DNA from: an uncultured Mycoplasmatota bacterium
Lineage (GTDB): Bacteria > Bacillota_I > Bacilli_A > RF39 > UBA660
Length of the DNA stretch: 64,000 nucleotides
NCBI GenBank assembly: GCA_947571135.1
Contig: CANOWY010000004.1
Span: 24,746 to 88,745 of the forward strand
Direction of reading: 5' to 3'
This document shows positions 48,072 through 56,594 of the stretch, in pieces; position 1 is the first letter of the stretch, and each line of letters begins with the position of its first letter. A program made the translations under genes and the position numbers. Under the pieces are notes generated by a model. That model saw only the letters and a program-made list of their open reading frames with translations. It did no database searches and was not told where the DNA came from.

Positions 48072-49325
48072 ATGATAACAAAACCAAAAGGATGCTATGA
48101 TGTAATAGAAAAGGACGCATTAAAACTAAAGAAAATCAATCGATATATTGATTATTACTGCGAATTTTATAACTACGATTTCATTCGTACTCCCATATTC
48201 GAATCTCGTGATTTATTCCACAGAACAGTAGGGGAATCTTCTGATATCGTAACAAAAGAAACCTATGACTTTAAAGACAGAAGTGACAGAGAACTAACCC
48301 TTAGACCAGAAGGAACAGCAGGAGTTGTCAGAAGTTTTATTGAAAACAAAATGTACGGCTCTAACATGCCTAGAAAACTTTACTACAACGGCACCATGTA
48401 TCGTTACGAAAGGCCAGGGCAAGGAAGGAATAGAGAATTTACCCAATTTGGAGTAGAGATTTTAGGAAGTAATGATGTAGCAACAGATGTAGAAGTCATT
48501 TCTTTTGGCTATCGTTTATTTGAAGAATTAGGTTTTAAAGACTTAAATGTTAAGATTAACAATCTAGGTTCTAAAGAAGATAGAGAAAACTATAAAGTGG
48601 CCTTAAAAGAATACCTAGCCCCTCATATAAATGAATTATGTGAAGATTGTAAAAAAAGATTTGAAACCAATCCGTTACGTATCTTAGATTGCAAAGTGGA
48701 TAAAGATTCTGCTATTTTAAAAAATGTACCTAGTATTTTAGACTACCAAAGTGAGGAATCCACTAGCCGTTTTAAAAAAGTCTTAGAATATTTAAATTAT
48801 TTGGATATAGATTATGAAGTAGATTCAAATTTAGTAAGAGGATTAGACTATTATGATTATACTGTATTCGAGATTGTTTCCAGTGAAGAAATACTTGGTG
48901 GAGCAAGTACAATTGCAGCAGGGGGAAGATACAACGATTTAGTAGAAAAATTAGGAGGCCCTTCTACCCCATGTATCGGATTTGCTTGTGGCCTTGAAAG
49001 AGTAATGCTTGCTATGGACGGATTAGAAGAAACAGAAAAACGTCCGCTAGATTGTTACATACTTTATGTAAATGAAGAAGAAAAGATAAAGGCCATAACC
49101 CTTGCGCAAGATTTAAGATTGAGTGGAGTAAGTGTGGATTACGATACAACTGGAAGGAGTCTAAAAAGCCAATTTAAAGAAGCCGATAGAAATCACGCTG
49201 AATTATTAATACTACTTAATAGCGAAGACTTAAAGATGGGATTAATTACAGTAAAAGATAATATTACCAAAGAAGAAACAAAAGTAGATGAGAATGAAAT
49301 CATTGATTACATTGTTTCAAGATAG
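48072..49325 (+). CDS. hisS: Histidyl-tRNA synthetase
   Basis: Class II synthetase, 417 residues: motif 1 region YDFIRTPIFESRDLF, motif 2 MYRYERPGQGRNREFTQFGV, His-A/His-specific LVRGLDYYDYTVFE, motif 3 IGFACGLERVML and a C-terminal anticodon-binding domain. AAGGAGG precedes the ATG. First gene of a T-box-controlled translation operon. In B. subtilis hisS is followed directly by aspS; here genes are inserted between. Confidence 0.97.
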   Translation: MITKPKGCYDVIEKDALKLKKINRYIDYYCEFYNYDFIRTPIFESRDLFHRTVGESSDIVTKETYDFKDRSDRELTLRPEGTAGVVRSFIENKMYGSNMPRKLYYNGTMYRYERPGQGRNREFTQFGVEILGSNDVATDVEVISFGYRLFEELGFKDLNVKINNLGSKEDRENYKVALKEYLAPHINELCEDCKKRFETNPLRILDCKVDKDSAILKNVPSILDYQSEESTSRFKKVLEYLNYLDIDYEVDSNLVRGLDYYDYTVFEIVSSEEILGGASTIAAGGRYNDLVEKLGGPSTPCIGFACGLERVMLAMDGLEETEKRPLDCYILYVNEEEKIKAITLAQDLRLSGVSVDYDTTGRSLKSQFKEADRNHAELLILLNSEDLKMGLITVKDNITKEETKVDENEIIDYIVSR

Positions 49326-49337
49326 GAAGAAAAGCAC

Positions 49338-50024
49338 ATGAAAAATAAATTTGAATTAACAAAAGAGCAAAATGTTTTCATTGCTAAAAGAAATATAGTA
49401 GATTATATATGGAAAAGTGCTAATTTAGAGGGAATTGGAGTAACTTATCCCGAAACACAAACAATATATGATGGTGGAGTTGTAAATGGTCTTACAGTGG
49501 ACAAAATCATTGCAATTAATAATTTAAAATATGCTTGGCAATTTATTTTGGAAACTAAAGATTTTGAATACAACTTTAATGCTTTGTGTCATATTCATAA
49601 ATTGGTAGCAGATAAATTGGTATTAGAACAAGAACTTGGAAGAATTAGATCTACACCTGTCAATATTGGTGGAACGAAATGGAAACCGCTTTTTCCTATT
49701 GAAAGTCAAATAAAAGAAGAATTAGAAGAGTTGCTAAATCAAACCGAAAAAACAAAAACGGAAATAGCGATTGAAATCATGTTATCAGTTATGAGAAGAC
49801 AAATGTTTATTGATGGAAATAAAAGAGTTGCTATGTTATTTGCTAATAAAATAATGATAGATAACGGTTGTGGAATCATCACTATCGCCCAAGAAAATCA
49901 AGAAACTTTTTATGAGAAACTTATTAAGTATTATGAAGATGGGGATGGGAATGATTTAAAGCAGTGGATTTATGAAAATTGTATTGATGGTATTGATTTA
50001 AATAATAAAGACAAAGAATACTGA
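49338..50024 (+). CDS. Fic-domain protein with altered catalytic motif
   Basis: 228 residues. Fic enzymes transfer AMP or other groups to hydroxyl side chains. The N-terminus has an inhibitory-helix-type motif SANLEG (27-32; pattern S/TxxxEG). The Fic loop reads QMFIDGNKRVAML (155-167): the family HxFxxGNxR catalytic His is Gln, so the usual AMP transfer is unlikely. LGRIRSTPVNIGG supplies the flap region. It lies between hisS and asnS and is followed by a duplicated hisS 3' end, indicating insertion by recombination. Confidence 0.85.
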   Translation: MKNKFELTKEQNVFIAKRNIVDYIWKSANLEGIGVTYPETQTIYDGGVVNGLTVDKIIAINNLKYAWQFILETKDFEYNFNALCHIHKLVADKLVLEQELGRIRSTPVNIGGTKWKPLFPIESQIKEELEELLNQTEKTKTEIAIEIMLSVMRRQMFIDGNKRVAMLFANKIMIDNGCGIITIAQENQETFYEKLIKYYEDGDGNDLKQWIYENCIDGIDLNNKDKEY

Positions 50025-50028
50025 AATA

Positions 50029-50061
50029 AATGAAATTATGGATTATATTATATCAAGATAG
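50029..50061 (+). repeat. Diverged duplicate of the hisS 3' end
   Basis: Encodes NEIMDYIISR plus stop, compared with NEIIDYIVSR plus stop at 49293-49325; 28 of 33 bases match. It follows the Fic gene and precedes asnS, showing that the Fic gene was inserted at the end of hisS together with, or next to, a second hisS allele's end. Confidence 0.8.
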
Positions 50062-50073
50062 GAGAGGAAAAAT

Positions 50074-51438
50074 ATGGATTTAAAAGAATTATTTGATAAT
50101 ATAGAAAGTTTAAAAAATACAGAAGTTGAAATAAATGGTTGGATTCGTAATCACCGTAGACAAAAAGATTTTGGTTTTATCGACTTTAGCGATGGAACTT
50201 GTTTTAAACATATACAAATTGTATATGATACAACACTTTCTAATTTTGAAGAAATTAGTCATATCTTAGTGGGTAGTGCTTTAAACGTGAAAGGAATGTT
50301 AGTTCCAAGTGAAGGCAAACAAGAGGTCGAAATTAAGGCAAGAGAAATCAATATCTTAGGAAATTGTCCCGATGATTATCCTATTCAACCCAAAAGACAT
50401 ACAAAAGAATTTTTACGTGAACAGGCTTATCTTCGCCCTCGTACTAATCTTTTCCAAGCCGTATTTCGTGTACGTAGCACTGCTTCCTATGCTATTCATA
50501 AATACTTTCAAGACAAGGGATTTATATACTTTCATGCTCCCTTACTTACTGCAAGTGATTGTGAAGGAGCAGGAGAAATGTTTCAAGTCACGACTTTACC
50601 AATAGACAAACTAAATGGTGAAATTGATTACTCTAAAGATTTTTTTGGGCGTATGACTAACCTAACTGTAAGTGGTCAATTAGAAGCCGAAACATTTGCA
50701 ACTGCCTATAAAAAGACATATACATTTGGCCCAACATTTAGAGCAGAAAACTCAAACACCAAAACCCATGCGGCAGAATTTTGGATGGTTGAACCCGAAA
50801 TGTGTTTCTGTGATTTAGAAGGCGACATGGACGTTATGGAGGATATGCTTAAATATATCGTTTCCTATGTTTTAGAAAACTGTCCTGATGAAATGAACTT
50901 TTTTAATGAATTTGTAGAAAAAGGAATTTTAGAAAAATTAAATAAATTGTTAAACTCTAAATTTACTAGAATTGACCATGAAGAAGCCATTACAATACTA
51001 AAAAATGCTGATGTAAAATGGGAGTTTACTCCTGAGTATGGAGAAGATATCGCCAAAGAACATGAGCGTTACATCACTGAATACTTTGATGGACCTGTAT
51101 TTATTAAAAACTGGCCAAAAGACATTAAAGCCTTCTATATGAAACAAAACGAAGATGGTAAAACCGTTGCGGCAGTCGACTTAGAAGTACCTGGTGCAGG
51201 AGAACTAATGGGTGGAAGCCAAAGAGAAGAAGACTATGAAAAGTTAGTTACTCGTATGAAAGAAATGGGTATGGATAGTGAAGGACTTGATTGGTACTTA
51301 AACTTAAGAAGATATGGGACATGTGTTCATTCTGGATTTGGTATGGGATTCGAAAGACTATTAATCTATCTAACAGGGGTAGATAATATTCGTGATGTTA
51401 TCCCTTATCCTAGAACACCAGGAAATTGTGAGTTTTAA
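50074..51438 (+). CDS. asnS: Asparaginyl-tRNA synthetase
   Basis: Class IIb synthetase, 454 residues: N-terminal OB-fold (VEINGWIRNHRRQKDFGFID), motif 2 FGPTFRAENSNTKTHAAEFW, PEMCFCDLEGDMD, and motif 3 GFGMGFERLLIYLTGVDNIR. Asn rather than Asp type by overall match and the TFRAENSNT segment. Direct Asn-tRNA charging means GatCAB is needed mainly for Gln. GGAGAGG precedes the ATG. Confidence 0.96.
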   Translation: MDLKELFDNIESLKNTEVEINGWIRNHRRQKDFGFIDFSDGTCFKHIQIVYDTTLSNFEEISHILVGSALNVKGMLVPSEGKQEVEIKAREINILGNCPDDYPIQPKRHTKEFLREQAYLRPRTNLFQAVFRVRSTASYAIHKYFQDKGFIYFHAPLLTASDCEGAGEMFQVTTLPIDKLNGEIDYSKDFFGRMTNLTVSGQLEAETFATAYKKTYTFGPTFRAENSNTKTHAAEFWMVEPEMCFCDLEGDMDVMEDMLKYIVSYVLENCPDEMNFFNEFVEKGILEKLNKLLNSKFTRIDHEEAITILKNADVKWEFTPEYGEDIAKEHERYITEYFDGPVFIKNWPKDIKAFYMKQNEDGKTVAAVDLEVPGAGELMGGSQREEDYEKLVTRMKEMGMDSEGLDWYLNLRRYGTCVHSGFGMGFERLLIYLTGVDNIRDVIPYPRTPGNCEF

Positions 51439-51455
51439 GGAAGAAGAATTAAAGC

Positions 51456-51980
51456 ATGAATAATAGCGAAAAGATATTAATAAATCAATTGTTAAAAGGG
51501 CAAGAATATTTAATTAGTGAATGCTTATATAAAAGAGGATATGAATTTGTTAAAAGTATTTTAGAAAATGAGACTTTGGTTAAAGAAGAATATAAGGATT
51601 TACGTACATCAACTATTTGGAACAGTAGCAAAAACGAAATAGAAATAAAACTAAATTTAACATTTTGGAATGACGACAGATATAAACATTTACTTAAACC
51701 TACTATTTTTTCAATTAATAGTTTGCAAATTAAAAATAATATTCTATTATTAGAAAAATATTGCATAAGTCCTTTTATTACTATAAATTGTCTGCGAAAA
51801 AACACATACGACTTAGAACAATTAATTGAATTCCTAATAGAAAAAGAGATAGAACTTATTGTGGACGATAAAAAAGGCGGGAAAAAATTAACTCCAATTT
51901 TAAGTGCAAGCAATAAGGTATTAAAAGAGAAGTATGGAATTGATATAAAAAATATAAGACAAAGAGGAAGAGTAGCGTGA
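51456..51980 (+). CDS. Unknown protein, first of two overlapping genes
   Basis: 174 residues, soluble, no family recognised. C-terminal region IVDDKKGGKKLTPILSASNK is basic. It starts 17 bases after asnS and its stop overlaps the next gene's GTG by four bases (GTGA). The pair of a larger and a smaller overlapping gene resembles toxin-antitoxin organisation, but there is no motif to support that. Confidence 0.55.
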   Translation: MNNSEKILINQLLKGQEYLISECLYKRGYEFVKSILENETLVKEEYKDLRTSTIWNSSKNEIEIKLNLTFWNDDRYKHLLKPTIFSINSLQIKNNILLLEKYCISPFITINCLRKNTYDLEQLIEFLIEKEIELIVDDKKGGKKLTPILSASNKVLKEKYGIDIKNIRQRGRVA

Positions 51981-52240
51981 ATATAGAAGAAATAATAGAA
52001 AAGTTTGAAAAAAGTACTTTACGTAATATCAACCAAGAAAATATGTTTAAAATTATCAAATTTTTGCAATTACAAAATTGTGATTTTTTAGAAGATATTA
52101 TAGAAGATTATTTAGATCTATTTACTTTTGAATTTGATGATTTTGTTTGTAAATATAATAAGTTAAATGAAAAATACAACAATAAGTTTTTAGTAGAGGC
52201 TAGTTTGGATATGAACAAACTAGAGGAATTCTATTATTAG
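51977..52240 (+). CDS. Small acidic protein, second of two overlapping genes
   Basis: 87 residues, acidic and helical (FLEDIIEDYLDLFTFEFDDF). GTG start overlapping the previous stop, with AGAGGAAGAG upstream. No known family. Translationally coupled to the 51456 gene. Confidence 0.5.
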   Translation: MNIEEIIEKFEKSTLRNINQENMFKIIKFLQLQNCDFLEDIIEDYLDLFTFEFDDFVCKYNKLNEKYNNKFLVEASLDMNKLEEFYY

Positions 52241-52251
52241 GAGGTGCTATT

Positions 52252-53073
52252 GTGGATTTAGCAAATATAATTTATCGCTATGTCAATCGCTTTATCAATA
52301 GTGAAGAATTAATTGAACTTCTCAAAAACATGGATACAAAAAATTTTTCTGATAACGAAAGAAGTGAATTAAATAATCTTTTACAAGAAGTAAAAGAAAC
52401 TATAAATACTACGGAAATCAAAATAGACCAAGTAGAAATCAATAGGCTAACTATGATAAATCGCTTATTAGATTCATTTGACAATATCAAAATAAGTGAA
52501 GAAATGAACGATAAAGCAAAAAAAGAGCCAATCAAATTTATAGAAAAAACACACAAGGAATTACTAGAAGACAAAGAAAAAGTGAGAGATAGTGGTCCAC
52601 GCTATGAAAAACTTTTCGAAATTTTAACCCATTTTCCATTATATAATAAGGCCTGCTTACAAATGGATGATTTAGAACTTCTAGAATTTATTACACAATA
52701 TATTTCTGTACCTTTACCACCACCAATTAATCAAGAATATTTTGACGATTTAATTGAAGTTGGTATTAAAGAAGATAAAAGAGAATCTATATGGCGAATG
52801 GCTATGAATTATAATCGTAAAGGCAAAGATTTTTCTAAAATCGTCGATTATTTCATAGAAAAAAGAGACGATTATTATTTAGCAGAGTTGATTAGTGGTG
52901 TAGAAGAAGATTTAGATTTAGATTCTGTAATTGATAAAGCCTTAAAAACAGAAGATATCGAATTTTTAAGAAAAATGACACAACACGAATTTTTAATGCC
53001 AATATTTACGGATGTTCAGAAAGAAAAAGTAAAAAAGAAAATTCAAAAAGGAAAGAAAGAAGAGAAGAAATGA
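52252..53073 (+). CDS. Unknown helical protein upstream of aspS
   Basis: 273 residues, soluble, charged, probably all helical, with a HEAT-like second half (DDYYLAELISGVEEDLDLDS, ALKTEDIEFLRKMTQHEF) and a poly-Lys tail. AGGAGGTG is spaced for GTG 52252. The stop overlaps the aspS ATG by four bases (ATGA), so it is coupled to aspS. Function unknown. Confidence 0.55.
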   Translation: MDLANIIYRYVNRFINSEELIELLKNMDTKNFSDNERSELNNLLQEVKETINTTEIKIDQVEINRLTMINRLLDSFDNIKISEEMNDKAKKEPIKFIEKTHKELLEDKEKVRDSGPRYEKLFEILTHFPLYNKACLQMDDLELLEFITQYISVPLPPPINQEYFDDLIEVGIKEDKRESIWRMAMNYNRKGKDFSKIVDYFIEKRDDYYLAELISGVEEDLDLDSVIDKALKTEDIEFLRKMTQHEFLMPIFTDVQKEKVKKKIQKGKKEEKK

Positions 53074-54836
53074 TGAAACAATATAACAATGGAGAATTTA
53101 GAAAAAAAGATATAGGAAAAAAATATACGGTTTACGGTTGGGTAAACAAACGTCGTGATATGGGAGGTGTTATATTCGTTGATTTACGAGACCGCTCAGG
53201 ATTCTTACAAGTCGTATTCAATAGAGGATTTTTAAAAAGTGATTTCGAAGTGGCTGAAAGTTTAAAAAACGAATATTGTATTAAAGTGAGTGGAGAATTA
53301 ATTGCCCGTACTGATGATATGATTAACCCTAAAATTCCAACAGGGGAAGTAGAATTAATGGTGGAAACTCTAGAAATACTAAGCGAGTGTGAAACATTAC
53401 CCTTTAATGTCTATGATAATGACACAGAAGTAAATGAAAACGTTGGGTTAAAATATCGTTATCTAGACCTTAGAAGAGATAAATTAAAAGAGAACATTTT
53501 AATCCGTCATCAAGTATGCCAAAGTGCTAGAGAATACTTAAATAATTTAGGATTCATTGAAATCGAAACCCCAATTCTTTGTAAATCAACTCCTGAAGGA
53601 GCAAGAGATTATTTAGTTCCTTCTAGAATCAATAAGGGTGCTTTCTACGCACTTCCACAAAGTCCTCAAATATTTAAACAACTTTTAATGGTCTCTGGTT
53701 TTGAGCGTTACTACCAAATTGCTAGAAGTTTTCGTGATGAAGATTTACGTGCTGATAGACAACCTGAATTTACGCAAATTGATTTAGAAATGAGTTTTGC
53801 AGAAGAAGAAGATGTTTGGAATGTTACAGAGGGAATGATTAAAAAAATCGTAAAAGATGTAAAAGGAATAGAACTCCCAACATTTCCACGTATAACTTAT
53901 AAAGAAGCCATGGATCGATTTGGAACAGACAAACCAGATACACGTTTTGAAATGGAACTTTTAGATTTAACCGAAATTCTAAAAGGAACTAAAATGAATG
54001 TATTTAATAATGTTATTGAAAGTGGAGGCATTGTAAAATGTCTAATTGTTAAAAATAACGGGGATAAATATTCTAGAAGTGACGTAGAACACCTAACAGA
54101 TTTTGTGAAAATTTATGGTGCTAAAGGACTTGCTTGGTTAAAATACGATAATGATACGTTTAATGGGGTAATTGCTAAAAATCTAGAAGAAGAAAAATTA
54201 GCCCAAATGAAAGAAACTTATCATATTGAAAACAACGATTTAATCTTAATTGTCGCTGATACAAAAAAAATAGTTTATGCTTCTTTAGGGGCATTGAGAA
54301 ACAAAATAGCAAAAGAATTAAATTTAATCGATGAAACAAAATTAAATTTCCTTTGGCTTACAGACTTTCCTTTCTTTGAATATTCGGAAACCGAAGGAAG
54401 ATGGAAAGCAGAACACAATCCATTTACTATGGTTCGTGATATTAATACCATTATTGACCCCGAAAATTGTATTTCCAGAAGTTATGATTTGGTCGTAAAT
54501 GGATATGAACTAGCAAGTGGAGGTGTCCGTAATCACAAAAAAGAAGATTTGGCAAAAATATTTAAAGCCTTAAGTATAAGTGAGGAAGAAGCAAACCTTC
54601 GTTTTGGATTTGTTCTAGAAGCGTTTAAATATGGAGTTCCACCTCATGCTGGAATTGCTCCAGGTCTTGAAAGACTTGTAATGGTTCTAACAGGAACAAA
54701 CGATATAAAAGACGTAATAGCATTCCCGAAAACCCAAAGTGCAAGTGACCTAATGAGTGAGGCTCCAACAGAAGTAAGTCCAAAGCAACTAGAAGAATTA
54801 GGAATTGAAATAATAAAGGAGGAAGAAAATGTCTAA
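53070..54836 (+). CDS. aspS: Aspartyl-tRNA synthetase
   Basis: Bacterial-type class IIb synthetase, 588 residues: OB-fold (VYGWVNKRRDMGGVIFVDLR), motif 2 YQIARSFRDEDLRADRQPEF, TQIDLEMSF, the bacterial GAD insertion (about 290-400) and motif 3 GIAPGLERLVMVLTGTNDIK. Two in-frame ATGs (53070, 53073) are possible. In an operon before gatCAB, with 8-base overlap to gatC. Confidence 0.97.
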   Translation: MMKQYNNGEFRKKDIGKKYTVYGWVNKRRDMGGVIFVDLRDRSGFLQVVFNRGFLKSDFEVAESLKNEYCIKVSGELIARTDDMINPKIPTGEVELMVETLEILSECETLPFNVYDNDTEVNENVGLKYRYLDLRRDKLKENILIRHQVCQSAREYLNNLGFIEIETPILCKSTPEGARDYLVPSRINKGAFYALPQSPQIFKQLLMVSGFERYYQIARSFRDEDLRADRQPEFTQIDLEMSFAEEEDVWNVTEGMIKKIVKDVKGIELPTFPRITYKEAMDRFGTDKPDTRFEMELLDLTEILKGTKMNVFNNVIESGGIVKCLIVKNNGDKYSRSDVEHLTDFVKIYGAKGLAWLKYDNDTFNGVIAKNLEEEKLAQMKETYHIENNDLILIVADTKKIVYASLGALRNKIAKELNLIDETKLNFLWLTDFPFFEYSETEGRWKAEHNPFTMVRDINTIIDPENCISRSYDLVVNGYELASGGVRNHKKEDLAKIFKALSISEEEANLRFGFVLEAFKYGVPPHAGIAPGLERLVMVLTGTNDIKDVIAFPKTQSASDLMSEAPTEVSPKQLEELGIEIIKEEENV

Positions 54837-55134
54837 ATTTACGAGTGAATTAGTTGACGATTTAGCCGCCAAACTTCTAATCGGGCTAAGCCCCGAAGAA
54901 AACCAAATGGTATTAGATGAATTTGCTATTATTGATGAAAACCTAAGCAAAGTCGATAGTTTCCAAAACATCAAAACAATTGAACCTATGACACATTGTC
55001 TAGATGATTTTACTTTTACATTAAGAGAAGATGAGGCAGAGCCTTCCATACCAATTGAAGACGCTTTAAGAAATTGTGATAAAACAGAAGGTAGAGAAGT
55101 AGAAGTACCAAAAGTAGTAGGAGGGGAGAATTAA
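54829..55134 (+). CDS. gatC: Aspartyl/glutamyl-tRNA amidotransferase subunit C
   Basis: 101 residues. GatC stabilises GatA and wraps around the complex. LIGLSPEENQMVLDEFAIID and LDDFTFTLREDEAEPSI match the family. AAGGAGG precedes ATG inside the end of aspS. The stop shares one base with the gatA start. Confidence 0.92.
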   Translation: MSKFTSELVDDLAAKLLIGLSPEENQMVLDEFAIIDENLSKVDSFQNIKTIEPMTHCLDDFTFTLREDEAEPSIPIEDALRNCDKTEGREVEVPKVVGGEN

Positions 55135-56594
55135 TGGATAAAACAATAGAAGAATTACATAACCTCTTAAAATCAGGAGAAGTAACAAGCAGAGAACTAA
55201 TTGAAGAATCTTTAAAAAAATCGCATGAAATACAAGAAAAATACAACGCATTTGTTACCATTTTAGATGACGCAAAAGAAACAAATGTTACCGATCATTT
55301 TCTTTCTGGTATTCCTTTTGGAATTAAAGATAACTATTCAACAAAAGATATTTTGTCTACTGGCTCATCAAATACTCTAAAAGATTATGTTCCATTTTTT
55401 ACGGCAACCGCTGTACAAAAGTTATTAGATGTAGGAGCAGTACCAGTTAATAAAACAGTTCTAGATGAATTTGGAATGGGAGGAACTGGTACAACAGGAC
55501 ATACAGGAATTGTCAAAAATCCTTGGGATACTACACGTATGACAGCAGGATCTAGTGCAGGAAGTGCTTGTGCCGTTGCCTCTGGCGTATACCCTTATGC
55601 CTTAGGAAGTGACACTGGAGATTCTATTCGAAAACCTGCTGCTTACTGTGGAATTGTTGGCTACAAACCTACTTATGGTATGATTTCAAGATACGGATTA
55701 TTTGCATTTGCTTCAAGTCTAGACCACTGTGGGGTTTTAACAAGAAGTGTAGCAGATGCTGCAATCGTTACTGATACCACGAAAGGGATAGACGAACATG
55801 ACATGACTTCATGGGATTCTAGCGATATTCATTTATATGACAGTTTAAATGGAGACGTAAAGGATAAAAAATTATGTTACATCAAGGAACTATGTGACAT
55901 TGAAGTTTATGAAAATCCAACAGAAGAATTAAAAAAACATTTAGAAAACTTTATGAATTCTTTAGAAGTATGCAAAAGCCTTGGGATGAATGTAGAAGAA
56001 GTATCCGTAGATAAACAACTCCTAGACGCCTTACCAAGTGTTTATGTTGCTATATCTTGCGCAGAAGCAACAAGCAACATGTCTAACCTAACAGGTATTA
56101 TCTTCGGTCCAAGAGGAGAGGGGAAAAATGTTACCGAAATGATGATGGATCACCGTACAAAAGGTTTTTCTCCTTTAATCAAAAGACGTTTTATTATCGG
56201 TTCTTATATTTTACAAAAAGAAAACCAAGAAAGATATTTTAAAAATGCCCAGAGAGTTAGAAGAATGCTTGTTGATACTTGGAAAAATTTATTTAAATCG
56301 TATGATGCCGTTATCTTACCCGTTGGAAGTGGACCTGCTAAACACCTAGATGAGTCTAAAGACATTTTAACCAAAGACACTGCTGCATTAGAAGAACACT
56401 TGCAAGTTGGAAACTTTGGAGGATTTCCCTCTATCACCATTCCTAATGGATTTATAAATGATTTACCAGTTGCTCTTAATATCACTGGAAACTGCTATGA
56501 TGATGAAAACGTTTTAAATATTGCCTATGCGATTGAAAGTAAAATGAATTATAAAAACCAAATAGCAAAGGAGGTACACCATGAGCAAATATAA
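55134..56594 (+). CDS. gatA: Aspartyl/glutamyl-tRNA amidotransferase subunit A
   Basis: Amidase subunit releasing ammonia from glutamine, 486 residues. Ser-cisSer-Lys signature: GIPFGIKDNYSTKD (Lys), TAGSSAGSACAVASG (nucleophile Ser region), GSDTGDSIRKPAAYCG (cis-Ser). The usual TGGS is TGDS here; the Ser itself is kept. YKPTYGMISRYGLFAFASSL follows. GAGGGGAG-like site before ATG. Overlaps gatB by 14 bases. Confidence 0.96.
   Translation: MDKTIEELHNLLKSGEVTSRELIEESLKKSHEIQEKYNAFVTILDDAKETNVTDHFLSGIPFGIKDNYSTKDILSTGSSNTLKDYVPFFTATAVQKLLDVGAVPVNKTVLDEFGMGGTGTTGHTGIVKNPWDTTRMTAGSSAGSACAVASGVYPYALGSDTGDSIRKPAAYCGIVGYKPTYGMISRYGLFAFASSLDHCGVLTRSVADAAIVTDTTKGIDEHDMTSWDSSDIHLYDSLNGDVKDKKLCYIKELCDIEVYENPTEELKKHLENFMNSLEVCKSLGMNVEEVSVDKQLLDALPSVYVAISCAEATSNMSNLTGIIFGPRGEGKNVTEMMMDHRTKGFSPLIKRRFIIGSYILQKENQERYFKNAQRVRRMLVDTWKNLFKSYDAVILPVGSGPAKHLDESKDILTKDTAALEEHLQVGNFGGFPSITIPNGFINDLPVALNITGNCYDDENVLNIAYAIESKMNYKNQIAKEVHHEQI

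Noticed and set aside
47746..48120. Minus-strand 124-codon frame over the T-box
   Set aside because: Covers a clear riboswitch and the start of hisS; composition reflects reverse reading.
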